DNA from: Cinclus cinclus
Taxonomy: Eukaryota; Chordata; Aves; Passeriformes; Cinclidae
Direction of reading: 5' to 3'
Assembly: GCF_963662255.1 (NCBI RefSeq)
Contig: NC_085052.1
Coordinates: forward strand, 11,739,807 to 11,803,806
Length of the DNA stretch: 64,000 bases
Part shown: positions 14,650 through 27,291 of the stretch, piece after piece
Position numbering within the stretch: the first letter of the stretch is position 1
How the letters are laid out: every line of letters begins with the position of its first letter
Made by a program: the position numbers and the translations under genes
The notes under the pieces: model-generated
Seen by the model: only the letters and a program-made list of their open reading frames with translations
What the model was told of the DNA's origin: nothing
Database searches by the model: none

Positions 14650-14654
14650 CCAAT
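14650..14654 (+). promoter_or_regulatory. STN1: CCAAT box (NF-Y), plus orientation
   Basis: AGCCAATAGGA is a good NF-Y site. CCAAT boxes usually lie about 60-100 bp upstream of a start site, which would place plus-strand initiation around 14710-14750. NF-Y can also serve a divergent promoter in either direction. Confidence 0.55.
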
Positions 14655-14676
14655 AGGAGCGCGCGGAGGCTCCGGG

Positions 14677-14685
14677 CGGGTAAGT
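14677..14685 (+). other. STN1: Near-consensus splice donor on the plus strand; candidate end of STN1 non-coding exon 1
   Basis: CGG|GTAAGT matches 8 of 9 donor positions, with GT at 14680-14681. STN1 needs a 5' UTR exon because its start codon lies 7 bases after a splice acceptor at 27151. This donor is the strongest I see on the plus strand of the island. A weaker alternative is GGC|GTGAGG with GT at 14762. That one suits a start site near the YY1-like motif at 14698 better. Confidence 0.4.
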
Positions 14686-14697
14686 CGGTGTCGGGCT

Positions 14698-14707
14698 CAA
14701 GATGGAG
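14698..14707 (+). promoter_or_regulatory. STN1: YY1-like motif
   Basis: CAAGATGGAG resembles the YY1 motif CAAGATGGCGGC, mismatched after the GATGG core. YY1 motifs in this orientation often lie just downstream of the start site of TATA-less genes, which would put plus-strand initiation near 14690. Only suggestive. Confidence 0.35.
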
Positions 14708-17700
14708 GGGAGCGCTTCCTCCCCTCCCCGCTGCGTTTCCGAGCAGGACGGCAGCACTGGCGTGAGGCTCGAGTGCTTGTCCCTCCCTCAGTCCTGTTTC
14801 CCTGTAGTCCGCTGTGTGCCGCTATGCGAGGGGCGTGTGGGAGAGGGCCCCTTTCTCCTCTGATCCCGAAGGACGGCCCGAGTCTCTGTCCTTGTGGCTC
14901 CGCTCTCCCGTGCAGGAAGGGTGGCGACAGCCCTGTGGCAGCGGGTGATGTTCCCTGGGCGGGGGACAGCTTCCCCTTGGTGCTGCTGGGTGCCGCCGCG
15001 GGAGCCGAAGGGCCGTGAGGGGTCCCCCTGTGTGTCAGGAGCGCTGTGTGGGCAGGTGGTGCCTCCTGCGGGCCTTGGGCTGGGACGTGGAGCTCTGAGG
15101 AAAGTGATGGTAGCAAAAGACGACGTTGGAAGACTTTTTCTTTTGTCCGGTACTGTCCCTAGATCTGCTACTGGTTTATCTTCTTTTTTAGCAGGGTGTA
15201 ATGTTCTTGTGCTGCCCATTTGGTATCTTCGGTATCTTATTTAATCACTGGGACAGGCCTGAATTTCCTTATCTCACAACCTTCTCTTCCCACAAATGAT
15301 TCCTTCCTCACCGTGAAGTATAATTGTATTTTAATAGTTGTGTTGTGTACGTGCCCCCAAATGTGGGGCGTTTCCTCACTTGAAAGCGAGAGGCGTTTCC
15401 GTTGCCTGGATTAAGGGCAATTATCAGCCATGGGGACAGAGTTTGGGCTGTCACAGGCAGGAGCTCGATGCTGAGACCTCAGAGACATCTGACGGTGACA
15501 CAAACACCCAGGGAAAATCGTGTAATGCCGTATCCTCGTATGAACCTGAGTGCCTGCAATTGCTATTAATTTAAGCTGCATGATGAGCTTCTAAAGATCA
15601 AGCCTCTGGTGTGCATCACTCCCCAGACCACTTTACTGGCGTGACAGTAGTTTGCTGTATGAGGAGCGTAGTCCGTGTGTAAATTCAGTAATAATAATAA
15701 GGCATTGAGATGCCCCTGACACAAAGCGTTTATGAATCGAACAACAGTGTTCTGTCATGAGTCAATTTCTTTAAGCTGTATAAAATCAGTTTCACGGGTA
15801 GTCCCACCCTATGAATAGAGAGCCGTTCAAGTACTCTTGCTAAACTGATTTGTTGTAATAATCAGTGTTTGTTTTTCAAAAGTGATATTGGGCTTTGTGG
15901 GTTCCTTGTACTGACAGCTTGGCTGCAAAAAGTAAAACTGTTAAGGAGGGTGTTAAAGTCAAGACTGTGTATGTGTGTGAGGGCAAAGACAAGAAAGAAC
16001 TGCAATCCAAAGGAGCTGTTTTATCTTCTGTGATCTGGATGGCTGGCTCCACCTATTCACTTCATACACAAGTTTCATTCAGATAGTTCAAACCAAATGC
16101 AGTAGTAAACAGAGCGTTGCCAGCAGCAGTTTAGCTTCTCATATCTACATTTTTAGCTATTTCGATATATTTTTCCTCTCTATAATTTTTCTTTTGCCCC
16201 TTCAGGTGGGATGATAGCGTTGATTTGGGTATTAAAATACAATGACAAATAATATTTTTTGTTAATATTTATAATTTAATATTTTGATTTTAACTTGCTT
16301 TCTGTTGGATAAAAAGTGCTTTGGGACTAATTTTTGTAGGTTTATTTAAATTGACTTGTTAATAGAGGATGAGGGGAAAAAAAAGGAATCCAAAGCCATC
16401 ATATGAATTCCTTGTATTTAGGTGGGTTTATCTTTTCTTTAGTCTCAGGGTTAATGGCAATGGAGGGAGGGTGGGGGGTGCTTATGTGTGAATGTTGGAG
16501 TTTGTAATAACTGGAAAGAAATGCAAAACTAAAAGAGAATTTCATCAGTTATATGTGAATGAGTGGAGTTGAGCTGACAGTTCTGGGCTGGGATAACAGG
16601 GCCTGGTTCTGCTTCCGCTCTGTTGATGAACACTGGGCTGTGCACAGTTCCCACACAGCATTCTCTGTCGTGTGTCAGGCTGTGTGTGACAAAAGAGGCT
16701 CGCTGGGAGCAGAACCTTCGTGCCACCCTACCAATGAGTGGATGTTAGCAGGTACTGCACGTGTGTTGCCTTCGACTTGTATAAACAGTCTTCCTCTTCC
16801 AAGGAGCTTTTAATTCATATAAGATTGTACATAAAAGATAAAAGAAAGGAGCACTTAATCTAGTGATAAGGCTTTGCTTTTAACTTTTTCTTTCTTACTC
16901 TTGAACAAGTAATTCAAGATAAAACCAGGATATGTGAAAAGGAAAACTGTGGCTCCGTCTCATTTTTTTCCTTATTCTTTCACTCTTGAGTTACAGTTTG
17001 CCACTCAATCCTAAAAATAAACTCCGTAAGGTGAAGGTTAAGTGCTAGTTGCAAATCCTTCCCAATTTGCTGTGACTTCCTGGTTTGGAGGAGGCTGTAT
17101 GAAGCCTGGATTTTGTGTGTGTGGTTCTTGTTCCTTATAGCAGGAGTTTTTAGCAACTGTAAATGTTTCCAGATGGTGAGGATAAAAAGGCAAAAGGGAA
17201 TTTTATTAAAATTTCTCCTTTAGGAATTTAAAGCAATGCTTTTTGAAAATTCATTACTTCCTTTAAATGTCCGAGGAGGATGTTAAAGATGTTAAAGAAC
17301 TATCTTGATTGTGCAACAAATATACTGTCTTAAAATAGCTGTAAACTCTTTATAACAGTCTTTTTCATCTCTTTATGAATTAGAAGTCTGCTTTATACTT
17401 TCTGCTACTTAATATCACCATCCTTTCTCATTGACTCAATCACTTACTTGCCACTGTTCCTAACTCCCTTTTTAAGTTCTGTTTCTTTTAAACTGCTCCA
17501 GTTTCTCTTAATGGAAAGTAAACACTTCATAAATTTAATTTGAAATGTGTTCTTCGCAGCATATATTGCCCTTTCACTGCAGACCTACATTCTGTCTGCA
17601 GTTCTTTCAAAGTATTTAATGGTATATTTTTATATTGTCTTGACTTTCTGTCCACCCACACTTTCACTGATCTCCAAGATTCTTTGTGGTGACTGTGCTC

Positions 17701-17991
17701 ATTGAAGTGCTGTAAGGTCACAGGTGGCTTGTTTGTGGTTAAATCTGAAGTGTAATTCTTGTTTCATCCATCTTAATCTGTCTGTCACCCTTGGCACTCG
17801 GCGCTGTCCTTTCTGTTTTCTTCAGTCAGTGTACCCTGTGTTTTTATTGACATTTTCCAGTTATGTGGTGGCATCTTTTCATAGGCTCTGCCATATCTCC
17901 TCTGATCTGTTCCCAAAGTTAACGCTTTGTGCTGTATTGGGCTCATTTCAATTCTAACCAATGTAGCTTCTAGATCACTCTAGTAAACCCA

Positions 17992-18745
17992 GTGCAGGGG
18001 GATGATCACAGTCCTGGTCCTGTGGTCACACTGTTTCTGATAAAGACCAGGATGCCACTGGCCTTCTTGGCCACCTGGGCAGCTCCTGGCTCATGATCAG
18101 CTGCTGTTGACCAGTGCCCCTGGGTGGGTTCTTTTCCTCGGGACCACTTTCCAGCCACTCTGTCCCAGCCTGTAACCCTGCATGGGACTGTTGTGACCCA
18201 AGTGCAGGACCTGGCAGTTCCCCTCATTGAGCCTCACACCGCTGGCCTCAGCTCATTGATCCAACCTGCCCAGATCTTTCTGCAGAGCCTGCCTGGCCTC
18301 CAGCAGATCAACACTCCTGCCCAGCTTACTGTTGGTAAGTTTTATGAACTTAATGAGGGTGCACTCTGTCCTGTCATCCAGATCATTTATACAGATATTA
18401 AACAGGTCTGTTCCCAGCTCTGGTCCCTGGGGACAGACCTTGTGGCACCATTCACCACCATGCTCTGGCCTGACCATCCAGGCAGTTTTGTAGCCAGCAG
18501 AGAGCCCCTGTGCAGGCCATGGCTCCAGCCTTTCCAGGAGAATGCTGTGGGAGACAGTGTTGAAGACTTGTCTCAAGTCCAGGTGGACAACACCATAGCT
18601 TTTCCCTCGTCCACTGGGTGGATCATCTGGTCATAAAAGGAGGTCAGGTTGGTCAAGCAGGACCTGCCTTCCCCAAAGCTGGGCTGTCTGGGTCCAATCC
18701 CTTGGTTGTCCTGTATGTGCTGTATACACAGCACTCATAAAGCCT
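17992..18745 (-). mobile_element. CR1 LINE fragment, reverse transcriptase region, degraded
   Basis: On the minus strand the sequence encodes recognisable CR1 ORF2 pieces in order: a FNTVSHSILLERL segment (like the usual FDTVSHSILL), then LFNICINDLDD (like LFNIFINDLD), then SVDLLEARQALQKDLGRLDQ, and further on AQVAKKASGILVFIRNSV. These are the late palm, thumb and C-terminal part of the reverse transcriptase. The frame shifts between blocks, the catalytic region is missing or damaged, and the ordinary CR1 3' terminal repeat is not attached. It is therefore a dead internal fragment. CR1 is the dominant LINE of birds and other sauropsids. Its orientation is opposite to STN1. Confidence 0.93.
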
Positions 18746-21700
18746 TTCTAGTAAATGTACCATTGCTAGAGTTGTGTCTTAGAAACGTCTCTTTCTGTTA
18801 CACAGAACAAAAAAGAGACTTTGTTTAGTACTTGGTATTTTATGAGTAACAGGAATAGTTCAGTCATATATAATATAAAGAGGAAAAAAAAAATAATACC
18901 AGAGGTTGGACACTCAAAAGCTTACCCGTATCTCACTAGCCAGAACCAGTCTTCAGGCTGCTGTCAATACCCTGGGTATGCTGCTGTTTATTACATGGTT
19001 TGGGTTTCTCTAATGCCTTACTGCAGAACCAGTTAATCTAAGAATTGCCATAGAAACATGGCATTTGGAAGCTTCAACATATAAGGATATTACCCGATGT
19101 TTGTAGTAAAAAAAAAAATTGAGTGTTAAAATGTTTAGGAGTAGGATTGATCTAATTTTGGCTTCAGAAGAGTCTGTGTGTCTAATCTAAATTTGCCATA
19201 CTTTTTCAGCAGTCAATGGGGAAATGTACCTTCACAAGCCAATTCACCTTCCCCATTTTAGATACTTATCTTTATCACAGTGTTTGACTGTGTGAGGTGA
19301 GTTTTCCTGGTAAAGTATAATGGGAGTTCTTCCTACCTATGAAGCCACCAATGCCAGCAGAACTCTTGGAATATATGTCTTGATGTCAGCAACACTTATG
19401 GGAATAATGACAGAGCAAATATAAAAATTGCCAAATTACCTGAATGTTTCCAAGTAAACCTGAGATGTTTTATTGAATAGACTTTATCTGAAATTAAATG
19501 GCAGAAGAAAAATCAATAATATAAGTATCAAAATTTGAATAAGGATCAGCTATTTCAACAGATAGTACAAGAATATTTATTGGAAACATGGCATGTCAAA
19601 AGCCTTCAAGTTTTGATATGTTGACTTCGTTGAAGCTATAGAAAAAAAATTTTTTTCTTAGTGCTTCCAGCTGATCTGCAAGAAAACCCTCTTCAGGACT
19701 GATATTCAGAATTAGTCATATATCTTTGTCAGGGAGTGAGAAGCAAACATCAGATTTAATGAAAAGCATCAACAACTTGAAACTTACATAGCTGATTCTC
19801 TTTGTTTAACTGACTAATGCAATTAAGAACTTCAGAACCTCATGATAAAGCTTTTCAAGAAGGCTTTACGCTTTTTGGTTTGTATTTAACTGAAAAATCT
19901 CCTTTTATGTGGATTTTCAGTTAATACCAAAATACTAAGCTTCACTGGTGGATAGTTGCATTTTTTATATATAGTAGTTAGTCTAGTAGAAGTTCTCCCC
20001 ATATTGTGATGACTGTAACAATCTTCCACAGAACCACACAGGACTAGGTCCATCTAGAACACTCTTGTTTTTTTAAATTAGTGTCCTTTAAAATACTACT
20101 ACTCTTAGCTATAATGCTGTATATTCCTTCAAACTGTTTTAATAGTTTGAGGTTATATTTTATTTGAAACAAGATCTATTTGATCAAAACTATACATGAA
20201 CACAAAGCAAATTTTTAAAACTTGTGGAGCCCCCTTCATCTGATGGATATTAAAAGTATTAATTAAGTCACATGAAAGCATGTCTTGCAAATGCTGCACC
20301 ATGTTTGCCTTTCCTCCAGATGGTAATTAGACCTTTTCCTCTTGCGTAGCAGTCATGAGCTGATTTGTTCTTTTTGTTTGTGGCTTTCAAATTTGCATTA
20401 GTTCACATTGTAGTTAGGATTAGAAATATATTAAGGGATAAAGATAGCTTTGCATCTCAGTATTGCTCTCAGTCAATACTGGCACAAAAAATGTCCGAAC
20501 AAAAAGCTCACATGTGTTGCTGCATTTTTTTCTGTAAATCCTGATTTTCTTTCACTGTTTCCCAGGAGCCTTTTTGTTCCAGGATGGACTTTGTGTTCTC
20601 TTGTGATCCTGATCAGCTCTGGAATCTTGGGACCAAATAACTTGTTCTGTAATATGAAAATTAATTATTTTTTAATTTATTTTTTTTATGGTTGGCCAGC
20701 CGTTAGACCCAATCCTGCTTATGTGGTAAGCATAACCAGGAAGTTTATTATGCCTCCTACAATTATTATTAAAAATACACCATTCTGACAAATAGGGAAC
20801 ATTTCCTACACACACAATAAAGGAAGATTTGACAGAAAGATAACACTAAAGAATATTGATTTCTTAGTAATATCCCAAAAAGAGACATTGCAGTGGGGTA
20901 TTGTCAACTAGCAGAAAGGGAAAATAACACAGAATGTGAGATACCAACTGTTATTATTGTAAAGCTAGACTTTAAAGTAATAAATGATTTTACTGAAAAA
21001 AGCAAAGTTTTTCATTGCATAATATTATTTTTGTATTGCAACCATGTTTGTAATAATTTCTGTGTGTGCAATGTTCTTCTCTTTTTACCTAGAAAATGAG
21101 GCAAAAACTAGTTGACTATGTTGTAAAGTAGAATTTGGTTTCCTGTAGGATCTCATCTTGGTACAGCAGCAATGAGTGGAGCTGCAATAATATGTCAATT
21201 GTTAAGCCAAACAGCAGCTTTTGTGTGTCCCACAATAGTCTGTGCAAACTTTGGCCACTAGCACTTGCTTATGACAGCACGGAGTATTGTGATGTGATGT
21301 GCTTTTTGTCTCAAGTGCCCTGAAACATTTATTTTTTTTGGCAGAAGGGGTCTTTAATAGCTAATCCTCAAAATTATGTTTTATAGTACACTGTGCAATA
21401 TTTATGGATTAAACCAAAAAAGCCCATTACATTACATGGACTGAATTGCAGCAGAAAATAAAATTACCTACATGAAAAATAATTCCTGTGACTTCTGACT
21501 GAGCACTAATGTATCTTTCTGGATAAGAGTATACAGAAGTGACTTCCTTTCAGAGCATGAGGTAGGAAATGGCATTTATTCAAATTCAAATGCAATTAAG
21601 GAGACACTTAAATTAGTTTATAAAAGGCTGTTGGTTTCTTTACATACTAAGAAGTCGGAAATAATAATGAGTTTATCATGTTAACTGTGACAGTGATTCA

Positions 21701-22555
21701 TAGAACAAGTTACAGCCACAGGGAGGTATTTTCTTTCAAGAATCGAAATAATGTTCTGTCCATTTATTGGCTTTCAATGGGATTTGGAACAAGTTTTTAA
21801 AGATGGGCAAAGATCATTACTAACTAGAACAAGCCTAGCTGCCTGTTCTCCACAGGGAGGGGAGTTACTGAAGGTATTCATTTTACAGTACAGGTATTTC
21901 TGAACAGTTTGGGATTGTTCTGTATTAGTCCTATGCCAGCTCTCAGTGATGGGATTTGGACAGACCTCAGATGGAGCATCTGTAAATTATTAATTATTTC
22001 AGAACACCCTCAGAGAATTACAAAATTTGCTTAAACCAAAGATTAATAAAGGACAATCTCTGGATCTTCAGCAGGTTCTAACAGTTTAGCAGATGAAGAT
22101 AAATTATTATGAGCCATCTTTCCTTTGCTGAAAAGAACCTACTCTTCAGATTATTCACAGGAAGCAGTGTAAAGGACTGTGCAGTACAGTTTGTCTTAAG
22201 GAACTGAGAAACATCTGTACATCTTTGGTATGTCTAAATTTTTTCTGTTTAAAGCCTAGTTCAGAGCAGCCTGGGTATGACTAAGAAATCCTGTGCTTGA
22301 TTTCAGGTGTAGAAGCCCAGTTCTCAGAAAGAAGGCCCAGTTGAAAAAGATACTCAGAGGGTAGCAGGCTGAGAATTTTTGATACAAAGCACCCACCCTT
22401 TTGATACTTTTTCTGGGTGATGGCTGATGGGATGTGTGTGATGAGCATTAGAGAAGCAGAACAGAATGTTTGTTCTTGCATTTGAAGTTCTTACTTTGTT
22501 CTTCAAAGTTCTCCCAGTAAGGCAGATAATACTGTAATAATATATAGGCTCAATG

Positions 22556-22570
22556 CCCCCCCCCCCCCCC
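22556..22570. repeat. C homopolymer, 15 bases
   Basis: Fifteen consecutive C bases are followed by ACCCG. It is a simple repeat and likely length-polymorphic. Long C runs are also prone to sequencing error, so the exact length may be off. Confidence 0.85.
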
Positions 22571-25500
22571 ACCCGTGCCTTACATTCTGCATAAATTTGA
22601 CTTTCGGGATGTTTAAACATTTCTCTACAAGAAGGGCATTCAGAAACAAAATGCTTTGAGTATTTGAAGGTGAAAAAACAAAAATAATTCTGGAATAACG
22701 TAGAAAAACCAAACAACAAATGTAACAGGACTAGAGTCAAAGGTCAGTGCCAAGCTAACTTAGTCTTTCAAAGAGTAACAATTAGGTCTCAATCTTCCTT
22801 TGGCACTCCAAATGAGAAATCTCAGCCTTTAGGTATTTTCACAAAGTTTATGATGGTCCTGAATAGATCTGAGATTTCAAAATTATTTTGAGTTACTTTC
22901 TGTGTATCAACCACTGGACTATTTGACACAGTGTTCCACACACAGTGTGGCAGCGTTCTGATACAGTTAAAGGATTTACTTCCACAGCAAAATAAAATTC
23001 AGATTGTTTTCAGAACATTAAGAGAGTCTGTCATAATCTTACTGGTGTTGGACACTTTCTTTTAATTATGTATTTTCAAAAATATATGGGTGAGTTTCAT
23101 GTCTAGAATCTTTGTTCCATATTAACTGTAACCAAAAGCTTTACTGCCCAGTTCATTAAGATTTACTGGTACAATAACCCAATGGGTTTATTTGGTTTTA
23201 ATTTAAAATTTTGTATGTGGCTATAGGTAATTAAAAACATTTCCTGAAAAATGGTGGGTTTGACTGTACGATGCTGGAATTGCCTCTGCTGATCATGAAG
23301 AGTTGAATAATAGTAATTTGTCACATAGGGTGTTGACTCAGACACTGATGATTTCAATTCAGATGACAGAGGGTGTTACACAACCCAGCTGTTGACTCTG
23401 CTCCTCTCCACAAGTTGCTTTGTCTGTGGCAGGAATGGCTGACCTATGAAGCAGTTTTTGACAGCCACAGTTTCTGGTCTAATTTATTCAAGTAAACCAA
23501 TGGTGACTTTAAGTTGTTTTAATGCACTGGGTTGGCAACTCCAGCAGTTTAGGAGCTGTTTTCAGCGTAAATTGTCAGTGCTACTAGCATGGTGGTGGCA
23601 GCCTTTGGAGAAGAGTGGAAGCCTGGTAGGATGTTTAAGTTACCTATATTAGTGCAATAACTTCTCTGTTTCTGATTTACTGCTAACTTGAGAAAGAGTT
23701 TTTGCAGCAGTGTTCCAGCACTTGCAGAGCAGTTGCAGACAGCCTCTGGCCAGACCCATTTTCTTGGCTCAAAATGATTCATCTCAAGCTAAGGCAATTT
23801 TCTCCGAGAGCTTTGGTTGTTAATCAAATTTGGAGAAAAGACAACAAGAAACATTAAAACAGATACTCTTCGAGGTTTCATTTGCACTGGGATTGGAAGA
23901 AGACAGTTTACATTTTTTTGAAAAGGTACATAGTGGGCATGAGAATGTGAGCCAAAAAATTTATTGGCCAGGGCTGATTCGACTAAATAAATAGGGTGAA
24001 TAACATCATACATATAACATATAGCATATACTGAATAACATCAATAGGGTGTTAAATGGGAAGCTATTGAGACAGGCTACCAGGTAGGCTGCTTAAGATG
24101 GAAGAAAGAAAATGGGTTTGGGGGGTGGCATGGTTGGGAAGGGTGCCAGTTGTCCTTGCTTTTCCTTCTAGGATAATACCATGCTGAGCTCACAAGATCC
24201 CTCTGGGGATTATGGACTTGGTTGACTTCTCAGTAGAGTCAGGATAGCTAACACTGATAGCAGTGGGTGGAAGAGACAGCCCTATTTTAATATGTTGGTA
24301 TCATCTCAGACTTGTTTATTTGTGTCTAGATACCTGCTATGTAAGCTTTAGATTTTTGCCCTTCAAACAGAGTTATTCTCCCAAGAAGAACTTAATTATT
24401 TTTTTGTTTTTGATTATGCCTTCATAGCCTTTTTCTGGAGTTAAAAATAGAATACAGGTATCTTCTGTCTAGTGAACTTGTGGACTAGATGTTTCTGTTG
24501 CCTTTTTTCTCCTGTAACAGGATTGAATTCCTTGCATTACAGCAACCCTGAAGTCATTACACTGCATTTAAAACAAAATGCAGAAAGGAATGACCTTTTT
24601 CTAGGGCACAGTTTTGTTTCTATTGCTAAGCCTGATCACCATCTCCCAGCAAAAGCCAGTTTAATCCTTAAGCATTTGTATGTATAGTAACTCTTCAGAA
24701 TTGTCTATTGTTTGCTGTCTGGTTCTCATTGATTAGAACGTTGTGCATCTCCACAATGCCCCTATTTGCCCCTTGGATCTTGGTTGTACAGCAGCTTACA
24801 TAAGGGCAGCTCTTATCTTCCTTGCTGATAGCATATCACCAATGGTACCAGTTAAGAGCTGAAAACACTTGTAGCATAATGGAAAGTTCCACTTTTGCCA
24901 GGATGATTCATTAATAAACCTCAGGATGGAGAGGCTTCCTGTGCCAACTTAAGAAAAAGTTATGGGAAGATACTATTATATATCAAAAGATAAATGATTG
25001 GAAGAGTTTTGTCAGCCTGGGAGTGAGAAGGAAGCTCCAGAATTTGACATTTAACTTCCAGTAGTTTCTGAGATAGAAAGATTTCTGCTGCAGAAATCAT
25101 CTCCCTTCAGAACAGGGAAGCAGTAAAAAAATTTGGGGAGATGCTTCATTTAAGTTAAAAGTGTGGCTTGGACTTGGTCTGTTAACATTGGGCATTTCAG
25201 GCTTGACAAGTGGCTATAAAATGCCAAAATACAGATATTTTTAGTCTCCAGTGGAGCTGCTTCATTGATTCCCCCTCAGATGCGCACATGTGCAGGGGAG
25301 ACTTCTGCTTTTTGCCCCAAGGAGTGTCTGTTTACCAAAAATACAAAAGGTTAGACAGACATGTTACCTGATTGTCTCTTTTTGGCAGGTTATCTCAGTC
25401 TGCTGTCTGTCTGAGAGGAAGAACAGGTGCTGAGCTGTGACAGGCTTTGTAACCATTGCCTGTAAATTGGGGGGCATGAAGTGGAAAGGAATATAACTTT

Positions 25501-26950
25501 GTACTAGAGACTGCAAGCAAAAGGAGATGAGGAGACTAATTTTGTTTAAAGAATGAGCATGCCAAGTGAAGTACAGGTTCAAGCCATTTGTTCCCTTGAG
25601 AAACGTTATGGTCTAAATTTGAAATAGACTGTAGCAAGTATACAAAGAATCGCCATTGGAGGAATAGCAGTTTGTGTTAAGATCATGCACTTGATAGCTT
25701 AATTTCTAAATTTCTGTTGAGCAATGTCTCAATTCAGCAGCAGAAAAAGGGTGCTTCACGGGGAGACTTGAGTGAGAAAGGGGTGGTGGGACATTTTTGA
25801 GTAGATCTTGCATGTGCAAAAAGGAAAGACTGGGGAGAGCTGTCTGTAGTGAGACATGAATCCTGGTGTAAACAAAACTATTTCAGTTTGTTATTCAATG
25901 GTGAAGTTACTGCTGGAACTGACTAAATCAAATGTTTTCAACATCTCACGGAAGAAATGTCCAATCCAAGGAAGGGTAAATAATACTGACCTTTTTTTTT
26001 CACTTAAGTAAAATAAAAAAAAAAAAGTTTGACAGGAATCAAATTATCAACTGCAATTCTATACACAGTATAGAGTAGATGTCAGCAACACTCTGGCTTG
26101 TGCTACACCCTTTTTCTTTTCCCTTGCCTCAAATGAAAGTTTAAGCATTAGAACAGAAACCATTCAGAATCCAAGCTGTGTAGTTTCTCAGTGAGGCAAG
26201 GTGCTGTCGTGATGGTCATGGCATGCTGTCTTTCCATCAGTAGCTACCAGTGCTTCTCCCAGACTGCAGAGATCACTGGGAGCTGCTTCCTCTCCGGAGA
26301 CTGGAGCTGCCAAACACACTATTCAAAATCAGTCCACTTGGCACCTTTGACTTCGAGCTGCAAGGGGCTGACACCCACTGGAAGGTGACCTGGAAAGCCT
26401 TGCAGGAGCAACATAGCTATCTATGCAGGAGAAGCTGATAGAAAGTATTTTCAGCTTCCAAATCCTTATGAGGATTTTTCTGAATCTTGTGCTGGGGTCT
26501 TTGACATCAACACTGTGATAAGGAGAGAATTGGATCTGTAATGGCAGAAGATGGCATGCATTAAACTGTGAAATCTGAAAGGGTAAAAGGGGAAAATAAC
26601 AATCTCAAAGTTAGGGGAGACTACATGCCCAAAATAAAGAAGGGATGGCTGCTTTTGTTTTAAATAAAGTCGTCCTCCCTCAACTCCACAATAAAGCACA
26701 GGATGAACAATGAGAATAATATGTTGGGGGAGGGAAAGAGAATGATGGGGGGAATAATAATCATCTGTACAGAAAGTAACCACTAAGGATCTCACAATCC
26801 TGCTCTTTTAATCAAATTTTGACTGTAATTCTCTGTTTATAGATTGGGAGAGGAAAAATCCCTGAAATTCTATCTCATTTGAAGTTACTGGGGAGAATGC
26901 TGTTGCTAGATTCTCAGTACTTCAAACAAATCATGAGTATTGATACTTTG

Positions 26951-26980
26951 AATATTTCATGTGGCAACACATGAAATATT
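26951..26980. repeat. Perfect inverted repeat, 13-bp arms, 4-base loop
   Basis: The arm AATATTTCATGTG (26951-26963) pairs exactly with CACATGAAATATT (26968-26980) around the loop GCAA. It lies 171 bp before STN1 coding exon 2. The stem does not extend further, so it is too short for a typical microRNA precursor. Confidence 0.75.
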
Positions 26981-27158
26981 GATAGATAAATATAAGTTTG
27001 CATTACATTAGATAAACTCCAGTGTGTCTTCCTCAGCTCTGCTGTGTTATTGCATGTAAACTCATGAGCTATTTTTTCATTTAGTTTGGGGCATATGTGA
27101 ACAGCTCTTCACTGTTGTAGAAAACAATTTCAGGTCCTTCTGTGTTCACAGGTTTTGG

Positions 27159-27291
27159 ATGCAGTCTGAGTCTGAGAAGTATGAAGAAGAGACACCTTCT
27201 CTGCGCTGGGGGATTGATCCTGTATTTTCTGCATTTGCAAGACTCTATATTAAAGATATTACAGAAATGAGAGAATCTAAACAGGTGCCAG
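27159..27291 (+). CDS. STN1: STN1 coding exon 2: start codon and N terminus (residues 1-44)
   Basis: The acceptor TTCACAG ends at 27151. Seven bases of 5' UTR follow, then the ATG. The peptide includes [20 protein letters not shown] and [16 protein letters not shown], the conserved STN1 N terminus that begins the OB fold. The start matches the family start exactly. Its context is weak (T at -3), and the next in-frame ATG is at residue 37, which would delete the first strand. The donor is CAG|GTATGT at 27292, leaving one base of codon 45. The reading frame runs on briefly into the intron before stopping. Confidence 0.96.

Larger units (their letters stand above)
15066..27151 (+). other. STN1: Probable STN1 intron 1 (or SLK-STN1 intergenic DNA); no coding exon seen
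   Basis: Between the CpG island and the STN1 acceptor at 27151 I find no recognisable exon. The stretch holds a degraded CR1 fragment (17992-18745), a 15-base C run (22556-22570), a perfect 13-bp hairpin (26951-26980) and ordinary AT-rich sequence. No second CpG island is visible, so the first exon of STN1 is placed in the island by inference. A CpG-poor promoter near 27 kb is the alternative. Reading frames of up to 128 codons lack protein-like composition. Confidence 0.6.

Noticed and set aside
18124..18636. 170-codon plus-strand open frame
   Set aside because: It is the antisense of the CR1 reverse-transcriptase fragment, whose minus-strand peptide blocks are the real signal.
22354..22740. 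128-codon open frame on the minus strand
   Set aside because: The peptide crosses the poly-C run as a glycine block and shows no domain, codon pattern or splice context.
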